A stretch of DNA of 64,000 bases from Nectonema munidae. Taxonomy: Eukaryota; Nematomorpha; Nectonematoida; Nectonematidae. The DNA lies in assembly GCA_030549495.1 (NCBI GenBank), contig JAUIRK010000898.1:930001-994000 (forward strand), written 5' to 3'. Below the pieces are notes generated by a model. It was not told where the DNA came from, ran no database searches, and was given only the letters and a program-made list of their open reading frames with translations. Position numbers and translations under genes: made by a program. Within the stretch, counting starts at the first letter, position 1. Each line of letters opens with the position of its first letter. This document shows positions 50,067 to 61,500 of the stretch, piece after piece.

Positions 50067-51167
50067 GAAAAAAAGAATTTTTACACATTTCTTTTCCATT
50101 CTATTATATCAAAATTATACACGGAGCCAAATTTCTTATAAAAAGTAAACAAAGTTCGCTCTCTTTTATATATATATATATATACAGTGCCGGATTAACA
50201 TAGTAGTAGATGTAGCAGCTGCTACAAGCCCCGCGCTTAGTTGAACAAATTTTTTTTTGGACTTTTTGTAATATCTTTTAATTTTCTTCAATTCTTCTTT
50301 TATATTTCCTCCTTAAAAAAAGTTTTTGCTCTTGAATTTTGTGGTTTTTATCTTTTTTGTAGAATCTAGATTCTAGATCAATTTTATTAAAATTTTTTTT
50401 ATTTCCTGACCATCATTTGTAAATTTAATCGATCTTCTTATATATCAAGCCATATGCATAGATAAATGCCTGTATAAAATGGTTTAAAGTGATTGACAAT
50501 TATTAGGGATTGTCTCTTGTATCCAACCTCTGGAGGTTTTAGAAGATAATATATATGCTTTATTTATAACTATCCCTAAATTAAAATATTAGATACGATT
50601 TTGAAAACAAGAGATTTATTGGAAAATTATAACATTTCAAGAAAAAATGATTTAGTTGCACCCTTTTTTCATAAATTTTCATAAAAAGCTTTTTTTTTAA
50701 ATAAAATTTAATTTTGTAGTTAGGGGATATTTAAAAAGTTTTTTTTGATTTGCAAGTTATAAATCTCGAAATCAAGTGCTTGTCATCTTTGATATAGAAA
50801 TTTTAAAGATCTGTCATTTGTTTTTATCTTATTTATTTTTATAGACTACTTTTAATTGTTCACGTTTTGCCGCTACTTGGGGATACACTCTCCAAAATGG
50901 TAAGATTTTTTGCTTTAAAACAGGGACGCACATCCTCAAAATTATTGGGGGGGGGGCGAAATTTTTTTGTTGCTATTTTCAAAATTAGTGTTCTGGAAAT
51001 ACCACGGGAGACCAAATATTCAAGCAATCCTTTAAAATAGAGTGTATTCAGCGCATACCTAAAGTCCTAAATTTATAAGACTACTTTATATTTTTTTTAC
51101 AAAATTGAATGAATTTAAATACTATACTTCCAGCGAAAATATTTTAATTAAATTTGCATATTGAATA
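50067..51167. other. AT-rich stretch with one solitary transposon end
   Basis: A (TA)n run at about 50167-50184 is followed at 50185 by CAGTGCCGGATTAACATAG, a hAT-like terminus. No partner end was found nearby. A G-run lies near 50950. Confidence 0.35.
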
Positions 51168-51787
51168 TGGTGCGCAGAAAAAATGCACCCGGATAAAATG
51201 CCCCCAATTAAAACGTAGGAAAAATACCCCAATTTAAAATTAGGAAAAATGGCCCAACACAAAAAATTTCAAAAAATTATTAATTAAAATAAAAAAAAAA
51301 TTTTTTTAAAAAAGATATGTCAAATAAAGATTTTTTGTAAAAAAAACAAAAAGTTAACTTTTCATCTAAAACATTTAAAATTTAATTAAAGTAAACTAAA
51401 AAAACTCAGCATACGATAATTTTTAAATACAAATTTTTTTTTTATAAAATAGCAAATATTTTTGGACTTTGTGTGTATCAGAACACTTTCTAAATATAAT
51501 TTGTGTTTTAACTGATTTTAAGAACACATTCCAACAAATCTGCACCTTTGCTATTGTTTTCAAGACCTTTATAAAGAAAAAAACCCTATAGATTAAGAAA
51601 TTTTAAAAATTTAGCCTTTTAAAACGGTACCAAATAAAAATATTTATATAATTTAAAAAAATCCTGAAAATTAAAAATTAGGGGGCATTTTTTCCTACTT
51701 TTTAATTGGGGGCATTTTTTCCTACTTTTTAATTGGGGGCATTTTTTCCACGGGCATTTTTTCTGCAGGCATTTTTACCTACAACCA
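51168..51787. mobile_element. MITE whose terminal repeats are themselves tandem
   Basis: The right arm repeats GGGGGCATTTTTTCCTAC followed by TTTTTAATT about three times; the left arm holds the inverse (ATGCCCCCAATTAAAACGTAGG, then AAAAATACCCCAATTTAAAA). Outer ends TTGAATATGGTGCGCAG and, reversed, TTCGATGGTTGTAGG are loosely related. No coding capacity. Confidence 0.65.
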
Positions 51788-52317
51788 TCGAATATACACT
51801 AGTTTAAAAAAATCCAAAATTGTTAGGGGGTGGAATATAGAGTTCAACTCTCGAGAATTCTCGCATTATAAATATTTAGTTTTGTTTTAGATAAAATATT
51901 TTTACAATTAATAATTTTGAAAAAGTCTGATGTTTTTATTTTAAAAATAAGAGTTAAAGGTTAAAACTTAAAGCCCAAGGTTACATTTTTTAATGCTAAG
52001 GTGTCATACAAAGTTACGTTATTTTATTGCATTTCTGGAAAACTAAAAAAATGTATACAGAACAAGAAAACTAAGTTAAAATATTCTAGTAGAATATAAA
52101 AAACACTTAATGATTTAAATAATTAGACATGATAAAATATATCTTATATAAGCAAAGATAAATTCTCAATATAGTTAAAACCAAACTTTGGACTTTTTTA
52201 ATTTTTTGGTTGACTTATCTATTTAGTTTGTAAAAACTGAGTGCTTGATAAAGTCATCAAAGTAATATAAAAAAGAATGTAATAAATAATATTGTTTAGT
52301 TCAGTTATGTTTATACA

Positions 52318-52610
52318 ATTAAGAATATACCTGTATACTACGATGGTTTTTATTCCATGTTCAGACAATGTTCAACTTTCTGTTCACATTCTGCTAGATG
52401 TAAGATTTGATATACCTCATTCGGGGAGACGATGCTACATAAGTTATTACCTATATACATTATACCTGTATACTACGATGGTTCATCTCCAACCTGTATA
52501 CCGCGATAATTCATCTCCAACCTATCAGTTCATATTTTGCTAGATGTAAGATTTGATATACCTCATTCGGGGACAGGATGTTAGATAAGTTATTAATTTT
52601 TTCACGATAT
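52318..52610 (+). repeat. Local direct repeats
   Basis: The block TGCTAGATGTAAGATTTGAT, then ATACCTCATTCGGGGA, occurs twice about 150 bases apart, and CCTGTATACTACGATGGTT occurs twice, with a diverged third copy (CCTGTATACCGCGATAATT). This looks like a two-copy tandem duplication. Confidence 0.65.
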
Positions 52611-53086
52611 TAAATAATATATTTTATCAAATAATAAAAATAAAATTCTGTAATCAAAGAATCGAAAAATATTCTTTAAAAAATCAAAAAATATCAAACT
52701 TTCTGTTCATATTTTGCTACCTCATACAATGTTACAAAAGTTATTACCTATACTTTGCAATTTGCACGATTTTAAATATTATATTTGTCGAATAATCAAA
52801 GAATCGAAAAATGTTCAAATGAAAAAATATTTATTCTTTTTAAATATATCGTTGGCTCCCCTTACTTTTAGTTTCGTATGTGCATAATTTGATAAAAAAT
52901 AATTATTAAAGACTAGGTTTATCTTTCAATTTTAAGACTAGGTTTATCTTTCAATTTTAAAAGTAAGTATATTTAAATTCAATAGAGAAAAAAATTTGGT
53001 TTTAGACTCGAAAACAAGATGGAACAGTATAGTTTTAATGATAGAACGATTTCTTGAAATAAAATCTTGTGTTGCAAAAAGCTTAA

Positions 53087-53821
53087 TTGACAAAAGAAAA
53101 CATTTCAGTTTCCGAATCTGAAACCAAGTTTTTAAGTGATCTTATGAATAATCTGAAGCCGATCAAAATTGCTTCTGAAAGAATCTGTAGTAGGGATTCA
53201 AATCTTTTGACAGCTGAAGCTGCGTTTGAGTTCATCTTTGAGGAGCTAGATTCTCTTAGTACTGCTTTGTCTTCAAAAGTTAAAGATTCTTTTATTTCCA
53301 GAATAAGTGTCAGAAGAAACGTAGAACTTATTAGTCTTTTAGAATATTTAAATTCTGGCAAAAATTATTATCAAAGATCAATCAAAAGTTTGACACTTTT
53401 AGACCCACACCAAGTTCGTGAACTTTTGATCAATTTGTTAAAGAAAGAAGGAAAAAACAAAAACGAAAGCATAAATATAAATGAAGAAATTCAAGTGGAA
53501 AGTGAAAAAAAGTACAAAAGTTTGAATGAAAAGCTTGAAAGCACAATTAAAAATAAAATGTATCCAAGAAATGAAATGTTTACTAATAATGGAAATACTA
53601 GTTACTCTAAAGATGTAGAAGCGTTTGAAGCAACAGGAAAAATGTCAATTCAACTCGAAAACTTATTTAATAATTTAAAATGTATTCCACCAACATCAAC
53701 GGAGTCTGAAAGAATATTTTCTTCTGCTGGGATTTTTGTCACTAAGCTTAGAACAAAGCTTATTGACAAAAGTATCAATAGCTTGATTTTTTTAAGAAAT
53801 TTTTTTAAACTTTCAAAATAA
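53087..53821 (+). CDS. hAT transposase, C-terminal half, uninterrupted frame
   Basis: 244 codons are open. LKPIKIASERICSRDSNLLT matches the pre-dimerisation part of hAT transposases, and the end LENLFNNLKCIPPTSTESER, IFSSAG, then LRTKLIDKSINSLIFLR is the hATC dimerisation domain. A typical hAT transposase has 500-700 residues, so the BED zinc finger and most of the RNase H-like core are missing. A short in-register remnant (MEQYSFNDRTI) lies just upstream in another frame. The open frame in AT-rich DNA suggests recent arrival or retained use; there is no further evidence for domestication. Confidence 0.75.
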   Translation: MTKENISVSESETKFLSDLMNNLKPIKIASERICSRDSNLLTAEAAFEFIFEELDSLSTALSSKVKDSFISRISVRRNVELISLLEYLNSGKNYYQRSIKSLTLLDPHQVRELLINLLKKEGKNKNESININEEIQVESEKKYKSLNEKLESTIKNKMYPRNEMFTNNGNTSYSKDVEAFEATGKMSIQLENLFNNLKCIPPTSTESERIFSSAGIFVTKLRTKLIDKSINSLIFLRNFFKLSK

Positions 53822-54490
53822 ATAAATTTTTCTTAAATTTTTGATAATTTTTAATAAGTTTAAATTATTGAAAGTTGTATTTTTCTAGATGGGTTTTAGA
53901 TTTGTTAAACTTCAAAAAAGTTCGAGAATTCTCGAGAAATCTCGATATATTATTTTTTCTATCGAGAAATCTCGATTCGAGAAAAATTGCCAAAATATTG
54001 GACCCTAGTGAAATAGGCTTTTCATTTGAAAAATGAAGTAGTCTACCAGGCACATTACAGGAATTGATGAAAGGATATTTGATTCATAGAGAAAACAAAT
54101 AACTGAAGGTTGGATAGTTTTATATGAGTGAATGTAGTCTAAAGGCAAAGAGACTACTAGACACCCTGCGATGTTTATATGAAAAAATGTGATTGATTCA
54201 GGAGCAAGGATATAAAATGAAGTTATAATTGTGCAAACAAAAAATTAAGATCGCATTATTTCATTTTACTCAGTATCATTCAAAAATAGTTTAAAAGCTA
54301 AATTGATACAAGCTACAAAAAGTAAAATAACTTTTAACATTTTGCAATGATTTGCCTTTTATAATAACTTTTAAGGAAAAAAAGTCTATCAGAAAAAGTT
54401 ATAGAGCTTCAACAAAAACTAAAAAATTTTAGAGCATAACTTAAGTTTTTTGAAAACTAATTTGACGTATCCCCTACAGCATACTCTATG

Positions 54491-54640
54491 GGTTGCATGG
54501 CAGGTTGGTTGAGATGATGGACTCAGCACGGAAGCCTCTGGATTCGATTCCTCATCGATACGAATTTGTTGATAGTTTGACATAAGTGGCCATCAGTGCC
54601 TTGTCAATGAAAATACCCCCGCTGCACCTTACTCAAAATT
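54491..54640 (+). mobile_element. SINE family 2, copy A
   Basis: A tRNA-like head, GGTTGGTTGAGATGATGGACTC, with a B-box GGATTCGATTCC, then GTGCCTTGTCAATGAAAATA and CCCCCGCTGCACCTTAC. The tail closely resembles that of copy B near 56.3 kb. Confidence 0.6.
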
Positions 54641-54780
54641 GAAAAATTTGCTACATAATTAACATAAGAGAGAAAGGAAACAAAATAAACGAATAAAGCA
54701 ATTTTCACTATTTTAAAATGGAACCGTCTGTTCTCAGAATAATTTCAAAATAATAGGAGGCATAAAGAAAGGTCGACAGA

Positions 54781-54836
54781 CATTTCGCCCCATAGACAAT
54801 TCGCCCCATAGATAATTCGCCCCATAGACAATTTGC
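54781..54836 (+). repeat. 18 bp tandem repeat, three units
   Basis: ATTCGCCCCATAGACA-type units repeat three times, followed by GGGGGGCGAAGGTCATTTTG, which partly inverts the GCCCC motif. A related GGCCCCATAACAATTCGGCC lies at about 41853-41872. Confidence 0.7.
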
Positions 54837-54868
54837 CGGGGGGCGAAGGTCATTTTGCGCCTCTGCTT

Positions 54869-55129
54869 TAAAACTAAAATCAAGTTTATTTTAATATTGA
54901 GCTGCCACACATAAATAGGATAAAAAATGGACATCACCACTGAATTCAGCATAGTTGAAATATATATGTAACATTAAAAATATTTAAAAAACTTATTAAT
55001 ATCTTAGAAAAATGGGGGGAGGGGCACTTTACGCCCCCAGCACTTGAGCGGACAAATTTTGCCCAGCACTAATAGAGTTAAAACTAAAATCAAGTTTATT
55101 TTAATATTGAGCTGCCACATATAAATAGG
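54869..55129 (+). repeat. 51 bp direct repeats flanking an element end
   Basis: 54869-54919 and 55079-55129 are identical at 50 of 51 bases (TAAAACTAAAATCAAG through GCTGCCACA to ATAAATAGG). The 159 bp between them is the left end of the 11.6-14.5 kb element family in reverse orientation, ending CAGCACTAATAGAG next to TTAA. Confidence 0.8.
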
Positions 55130-55349
55130 GAAGCGTATTCGTTAAAGATTAAAACATATAGATAAATACAAGAAAATGTTAAAATTCAGCAAAGTATTAT
55201 ACCCTAGGAGGCACATTTTTCAAAATATTTAACTTTAGGAAACAAAAGAATTCAGAGGATGGCAAGCAATGGACCGCGGGCTGCATCCTGCCCTCCAGAG
55301 GTTTTTATGCTGCTCTCTGAGATTAAATTATTTAATAAATGCATCTTAG

Positions 55350-55550
55350 GACCCTCTGCGTGGCATGCATTGTATCCAGCTGCAAGTGGCACATGTCAAT
55401 CTCCAATCAATATACAATGTCCTGAAGAAACTTATTTTGACAAAAACCTTCTTTCCAACAAATTACGCGTATTAGGACTATGTCAACGTGTCAATGCAAA
55501 GATCTTCAACAAAGGACAAGCTATTGTTGTCAAGCCTGAAACTTGTTGCA
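55350..55550 (+). CDS. Carbonic anhydrase exon A
   Basis: The acceptor ATGCATCTTAG precedes GA-CCC, so a glycine codon is split from an upstream exon (phase 1). Codes for GPSAWHALYPAASGTCQSPI, then NIQCPEETYFDKNL and NKGQAIVVKPETCC. It ends in phase 1 at GTAAAT. The open frame continuing back to 55259 is intronic. Confidence 0.82.
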
Positions 55551-58500
55551 GTAAATAGCTACTTGTTCACCATTTATTGTTTCATTTCCTATTTTGAAAA
55601 GTGTGGATTTCATACTTATTTTCATAGAAACAGAGCGAGGTTTTTTTCTGCTTTAAAATTAGAAATCTTATTATAATTTATTTATACCAAGTAATTCAGC
55701 TAATGTTGGAGAGTTGCAAAGTAAAAAGGCCTAGTCCGACTCCATCTACAGGTATTTGGATGAATCCAACTCCCTTAAATTCCGATTCCGCTTCGTTTGT
55801 CTACGTTTTGTAGACAGATCATAATTATTCAAGGTTATAGCCATAAAAAATTAAATATTTGAAAACTGTTTAAATTTTAAGTTTTTAAAAATTTTTTTAT
55901 TGTTTCTATTGCATCCAAGAAGAGAATAATCTTCCGTGATTGGAGAGATGATAAGGATGTCATCATAAGGAATTGAGTCAAGCATGACATAATACCAAAC
56001 TCATCCATCTTTATAGACCATCTCCGAAAGCAAAATTAAGGCTTTGCTCAATTTCAAAAATTAAATAAACCGAAAATAATAATGTCAGAATTTTTTAAAA
56101 TTATTATTGGACCAAATTATGGCCTTTTATAAGTATAGGCTCCTGGCAAATACTGCGGTTACCCTCTCCTTTCCTTCTTTTTATGCAATTATATCAGGGA
56201 GCGTGAGTAAGGTTGGTTAGATACTGGGTTTCGATAACTCAAGGTTTTGGGTTCGATCCCACATCAAGCCTACTTTCCTCATAGTTCGATACAAGCGGCG
56301 CAATTCTGCATTCTCGATGAAAACACCCCACGGTACCTTTACCTTTTTATCTATTTTTACAGGTAAAAAAAATCTACATAAATCACATCGATTTTTATAT
56401 ATTAGAAATTTTATTAAAATCTATATATAAACAAAGGCAAAGTCGGTGCTCATGTTCAAATAGGAGTGTATGACCCAAAAGAAAGAGGAAAAAAAGAGAG
56501 AAAAGTTAAAGAAATCTTTATTGGGTGACTCGACTTTGCAAAACAAAATGAAATCAATATTTCGATCGTTGCCGTCTTTATCAAGATTCTGAAGCAAGAA
56601 AAATTATTAAGGTCGGAATGTGTGGTTTGAAAGGTGTTAGTTGAGGTGAGGCGTAAATCAATACATTAAATAAATGAAGTAACTGGAGGGGGAAGTTGGA
56701 GACTGATGAGTGCGTAAAGAAGGTTGTTTTGTGAATAGGGGTGGGGGGAATTTGCTAGTGTTTCAGTGAATGGTGTGTGAATTAAATTGTCGATTGATTT
56801 CTAGGATGGCTTTTTGATGAGGTGTTATTCTTTGTAGCATCGACGGATGTAATTGTTTTCGTGTGAAGTGATGTCCATGTGTTGGTGGGCCTCGATTGTT
56901 GTTGGGTGTCTAGTACGATAGTATAATCTGAGGGGTTTATTGAATCGTTGGTGGATGCAGAGCAAGAAGAAAATTTCAAAGGAAACGAAAATCTTGAAAA
57001 AATCGAAGATAACTCAATGTTCTCAAGTACATCTGATATTAATCTAAATGAAATTCCTTCTTCTGATATAAGTATAAATGGAGAACGGTTGAAACAAGAT
57101 TGTGTTGAATATCTTGAAGATAAAAATTTAATAATGTTTCATTAACAAGACTTGATATTTGTTGTATTACAAATGAAGTTCTTACCCAGGCTGAAATAGA
57201 AAAGTTTGCCATTTTTGGCCACATTCCATTTCCTAAACAATTTCCAAATGATTTGGATATTCAATCTTTTCCTGAAACTACATTAAAATTCCCTGGTACT
57301 AATGGAGAAATGCACAAGAGAGAGTTATTTGTTTGGAGTCAAGTAAAAAAAGCGTTGTTTTGTTTACCATGTCGACTATTTTAGCACAACGCGAACTGTT
57401 CTTCTGCAAAGTCTACACTCGCTTCTCCAGAAGGTTGGTCAACCAGTACGAAGTGGCGAAAATTAAGTGTTAGAATCAGAGAACATGAAAAAAGCAAAAA
57501 CCATAAAGAGTGTAAGATAAAATGGAGAGAGCTAGAAAGACGCCTTTCACCTGAAAAAGGAATTGATTGTTTATTAGAAATAAATTACAATGCTGAAGCT
57601 TTGAAATGGTACAATGTATTAAAGCGTATCCTTGATGTTTATCTTTTTTTAGAGGAGAGTGGCTTGTCATTTAATTGAACATCTTATCTGGTTGGGGATC
57701 TAAATAATGATAATTTTTAGGTTTGATTGAGATTTTATCAAGGTGGGACCATATTCTTCAAAACATGTAGAAAAAGAAAACGAAACTAAAAAAGGCAACC
57801 GTCTTCTAGTTGATTATTTATCTCCAGATTCCCAAAATGAGTTCATTTCAGAATGCTCTAATGTTTTAAAGCAAAAATTTTGTTGGAAAGAAGAGCTTCA
57901 AAATATTTTGCATTCATTGTGGATTCAACCACTGACTCTTCGCATATTGAACAAACAATATTTTTGCTGAGGTACTTGAACTTGAAGGATAATGAATATG
58001 AGATATAAGAACGATTTCTTATGTTTGCTGATTGTAGCAGAATGAGAGGCGAAGAAATCGTAAATTAATGATTGCTACCTTAGAAGAGCATGTCATTTCT
58101 TTGTCTGACTGCAGAGCACAAGGATAGGATAATGCTGCAAATAAGGCGCTCAAGCAATTATTCAAGAGCTAAATTCAGTAGCAATCTTTTCTCCTTGTGG
58201 CTGCTATACTTTTAATCTATGTGAAAATGACGCTTCAGAATGCTTACCTGAAGCAATCGCGTTTTTTGGAACGATTCAAACAATATATAATTTGTTTAGT
58301 TCTAGCCCTAAACGTTGGGAAATACTCAAAGCACACACGGGTTGTTCTTTGAAAGGTATGTCAGATACCCAATCGTCACACAGACTCCAGTGCATTAAGC
58401 CGTTTTCATTTCATCTCAATGGCATTAAATTAGGTTTGCCAGATTTGTTATCTAACAGCCAAAGCAAGAAATGAAATAAATGCAGTTTTGAGATACTTGA

Positions 58501-61500
58501 AAAGATTTTTTTGTATACACGTCATCATGTGTGGTATAAAATTTTGGCCGCAATAGATATTTGCAACAAAGTTATTTAAGCTCGTGATGCAACACTGGGT
58601 GTAGAAGTGTCAAACATTAAAATTCTTTTTGAAGAATTATTAGGGCTGAGAAATAGTTGGAAAAAAATTTGGAATGAAGTTAAAGAGGTTGCTCTAAATC
58701 TTGAGATATAGTTTAAGTTGAGCTATGCACGACAACCTATGGTTCGAAACAAAACAAAGACGTATGATTATACAACTTCAGCTGATACCAATATGGCAGA
58801 AATGATGATACAGATGATAGTCCAGAACAGGGGTCACCAAAGTTTTTTCAAAAAGGGCGACATAGACCTAAAGGAATGTTAATCGCGGGCCAGATAAATA
58901 CTTTTTTGATACAGATCACACTAGAGGCCTACAAAACCTAGACAGGTATGCGGTTTATTTATAGATGCGTAAAAACAAAAAAATATGTATAAAAAAAAGA
59001 ATAAAGTAGAAACAATAAAGTTAATTAGATTTATGAAACTGGTGTTTGGCTTTCAAAATACTGTTAAAGTCAGCTTTAAAATTGGCACATCCAATCATAA
59101 GAATTCTTTCAAGTGGTCGTCAGTTAACCCTGTTCGATGCCTTGACTTCACATACTTCATTTTCGAAAAAGTTTGCTCACATTTATACGTTGTTCCAAAA
59201 ACTGAAGCCATACCTGAAGCAAAACTTTTTTAAGTAAAGATTCGTAAAATTTAAGAAGATCTTCTCTATGCTTCTCTTTCAACAAAGTAGAAGCCTGTAA
59301 ATCGATTAGCTCACGTTGTAGATCTGCTGGCATGTTGTCAACGTCACAGTCAAAGGGATTTTCAAAGAGAAGAATGTCATTTTTTATTTTGTCAAGATCA
59401 GCAAATCGCTGGGAAAAGTTTGTATGTAAGTTATAAAGAATGTTTTTGTGAAACTCGAGATCTACGTGTTCCACATTTTCAGCCCAAAACTCTTGAAAAT
59501 TCTGAAAGTGAGAGAAGTTTCCCTTTTCCAATTGTGTTTTAATCAATCACAATTTCCTTCGAAATGCTGTAATAATTTTGTATAAATCACAGATGAGGTT
59601 ATTTTGTTTATCCAACCTTAAATTTAAATCATTCATGTGATTTGTGATGTCAACCAAAAATAACAATTTTAATAACGATGAAGAATCTGAAAATTGTGCA
59701 TTAGATTTGTTTTTTTCTGTTAAAAAATTTATTATTTCTTTTCGAAGTTTATGAAAACGAGATAGGAGTTTTTCGCAACTAAGCCATCTTACTGCTGTGT
59801 AGTAAGACAAATCATAAAAATCAGAATCAAGTTCTTCAAAAAAAGCTTGAAACTGTCGATGAATGCGCGCGTGACTTCTGATATAGTTGACGACACTTGT
59901 GATTCGATTAAGCACACAAGATATATCAAATTGCTTTGCACAGAGTGCTTGCTGGTGTATAATGCAGTGTATGAAAAAAGCTGTTCGACATTGAAAATCT
60001 TCCAATTTAGTCTGGATGCGCCCTACCAAACATTTTCTTATTCCTGCCATATATGGGCCACCATCAACCGTGACGCACCGAAGCCGATCCCATTGAAGAT
60101 CATAGCGTTGGAAAAAAATTTTCTACTTCAATGAAAATATCCTCTCCAGTTGTTGTCCCATGCATACTTACACACTGATGCCAATTCTTCAATTATTTGA
60201 AATTTGCGATTGACACCACAAACATATATAAGAAGCTGAGACGTGCTAGATAGATCAATAGACTCATCAATTGCAGTTGAATACCACAAAAAGTTCTTAG
60301 CTTTCTCGTGTAATTGTACCTCTATGTTTTCTGCATCTTCGCCCAACTGAACTTGCTGAAAGGCTGATATTTTTCAAACAAAGTTGCTTTTTCAGGGCAC
60401 AAGTCATTTGCTGCTTCCATTATGCACTCCTTTATGAAGTTACCATCAGTAAATGGGTTTCCACGCTCTGCTAACTTATCCACTATTGCATAACTTACTC
60501 GTGTGATAGATTCGTTTTCAACAAACTTTTTTGTGAAGAAATTTCCTTGAGACTCCAAATTAGATTTCAAAGTCTCATTTTTTTCACAACGCTGTTTTCC
60601 ATGAAGTTTTGAATGTGTTGAAAGATGCTTTGTTTCTTAGTGACGACGAATATTGTATTCTTTTAAAACCACAACACTATCAAGCAAATGGCTTTTTCAT
60701 CATTTGCTCCCTCAAAAAAGTACTTTTCTTCCCAACTTTTATTAAATATACGACATTCTTTATCAACTTTTCTTTTTTTAGAAGCCATGTGTAAAAATGA
60801 AAATAGAAAACTTTTATTTAACGTTGTTTGGAGAGTTCTTTGTTTTAACAAACGTCACGTTTAGTTTTTTCTGCGAAAAATAACGATTATATTAGTATAA
60901 AAGTTTTAAATTAAAGTTAATTTTATTTGCGTTTAGTTTTTTTGTTTGTTCATTTGAATTATACTTCTACAAATTAAAATTTACAAAAGAAAAAAAATAA
61001 AGAAATTTAACTTTACAAAAAAAATGTTTTATCAAAATTTTAATAAATTTAAGTTATTAGTTTGCTATAAATTCATAAAAAAATCTTCATTTTAGTATTT
61101 TTTATAAGTAAAAAATCTGAGAGACGAATAAATCTAAAATAAAGTATAAAGTAATCTTATTTAAAACTCCGTGCAATAAGGAGAGCTTTACACTTATGAA
61201 TACTTAAAATAGGTGATAGACATCATAAAAATTTTAAAGTATTGGTTTGTTTTAAATTTCTAAAAATCTTCATTTTAGTGTTTTTGTACTCTTTTGATGT
61301 ATAAGTTGCTAACAAATAATTTTTTTTAAAAATACTATTCAAAAAGCACTAGTATGACTTACAAATTAGTATGAAAAATGTAATTACACACATGCATATA
61401 AAACATATACATATTAAAAAATGCAATTTTTCTATTTTTAAAAAAAATTATTTCAAATGTTGATTTTTTCTTTTTTTTAAATTTATTAGGTAAAAATTTA

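Larger units (their letters stand above)
51824..54009 (+). mobile_element. hAT element remnant
   Basis: The right end, reverse complemented, starts CTAGGGTCCAATATTTTGGC followed by CTCGA repeats. The left candidate end TTAGGGGGTGGAATATAGAG is followed by CTCGAGAATTCTCG, which also occurs inside the right end. The element carries the transposase frame at 53087-53821. No clear target duplication, so the boundaries are tentative. Confidence 0.45.

Noticed and set aside
58985-59237. Plus-strand frames of 82 and 63 codons
   Set aside because: They are antisense to the hATC end of the GTF2IRD2-like transposase.
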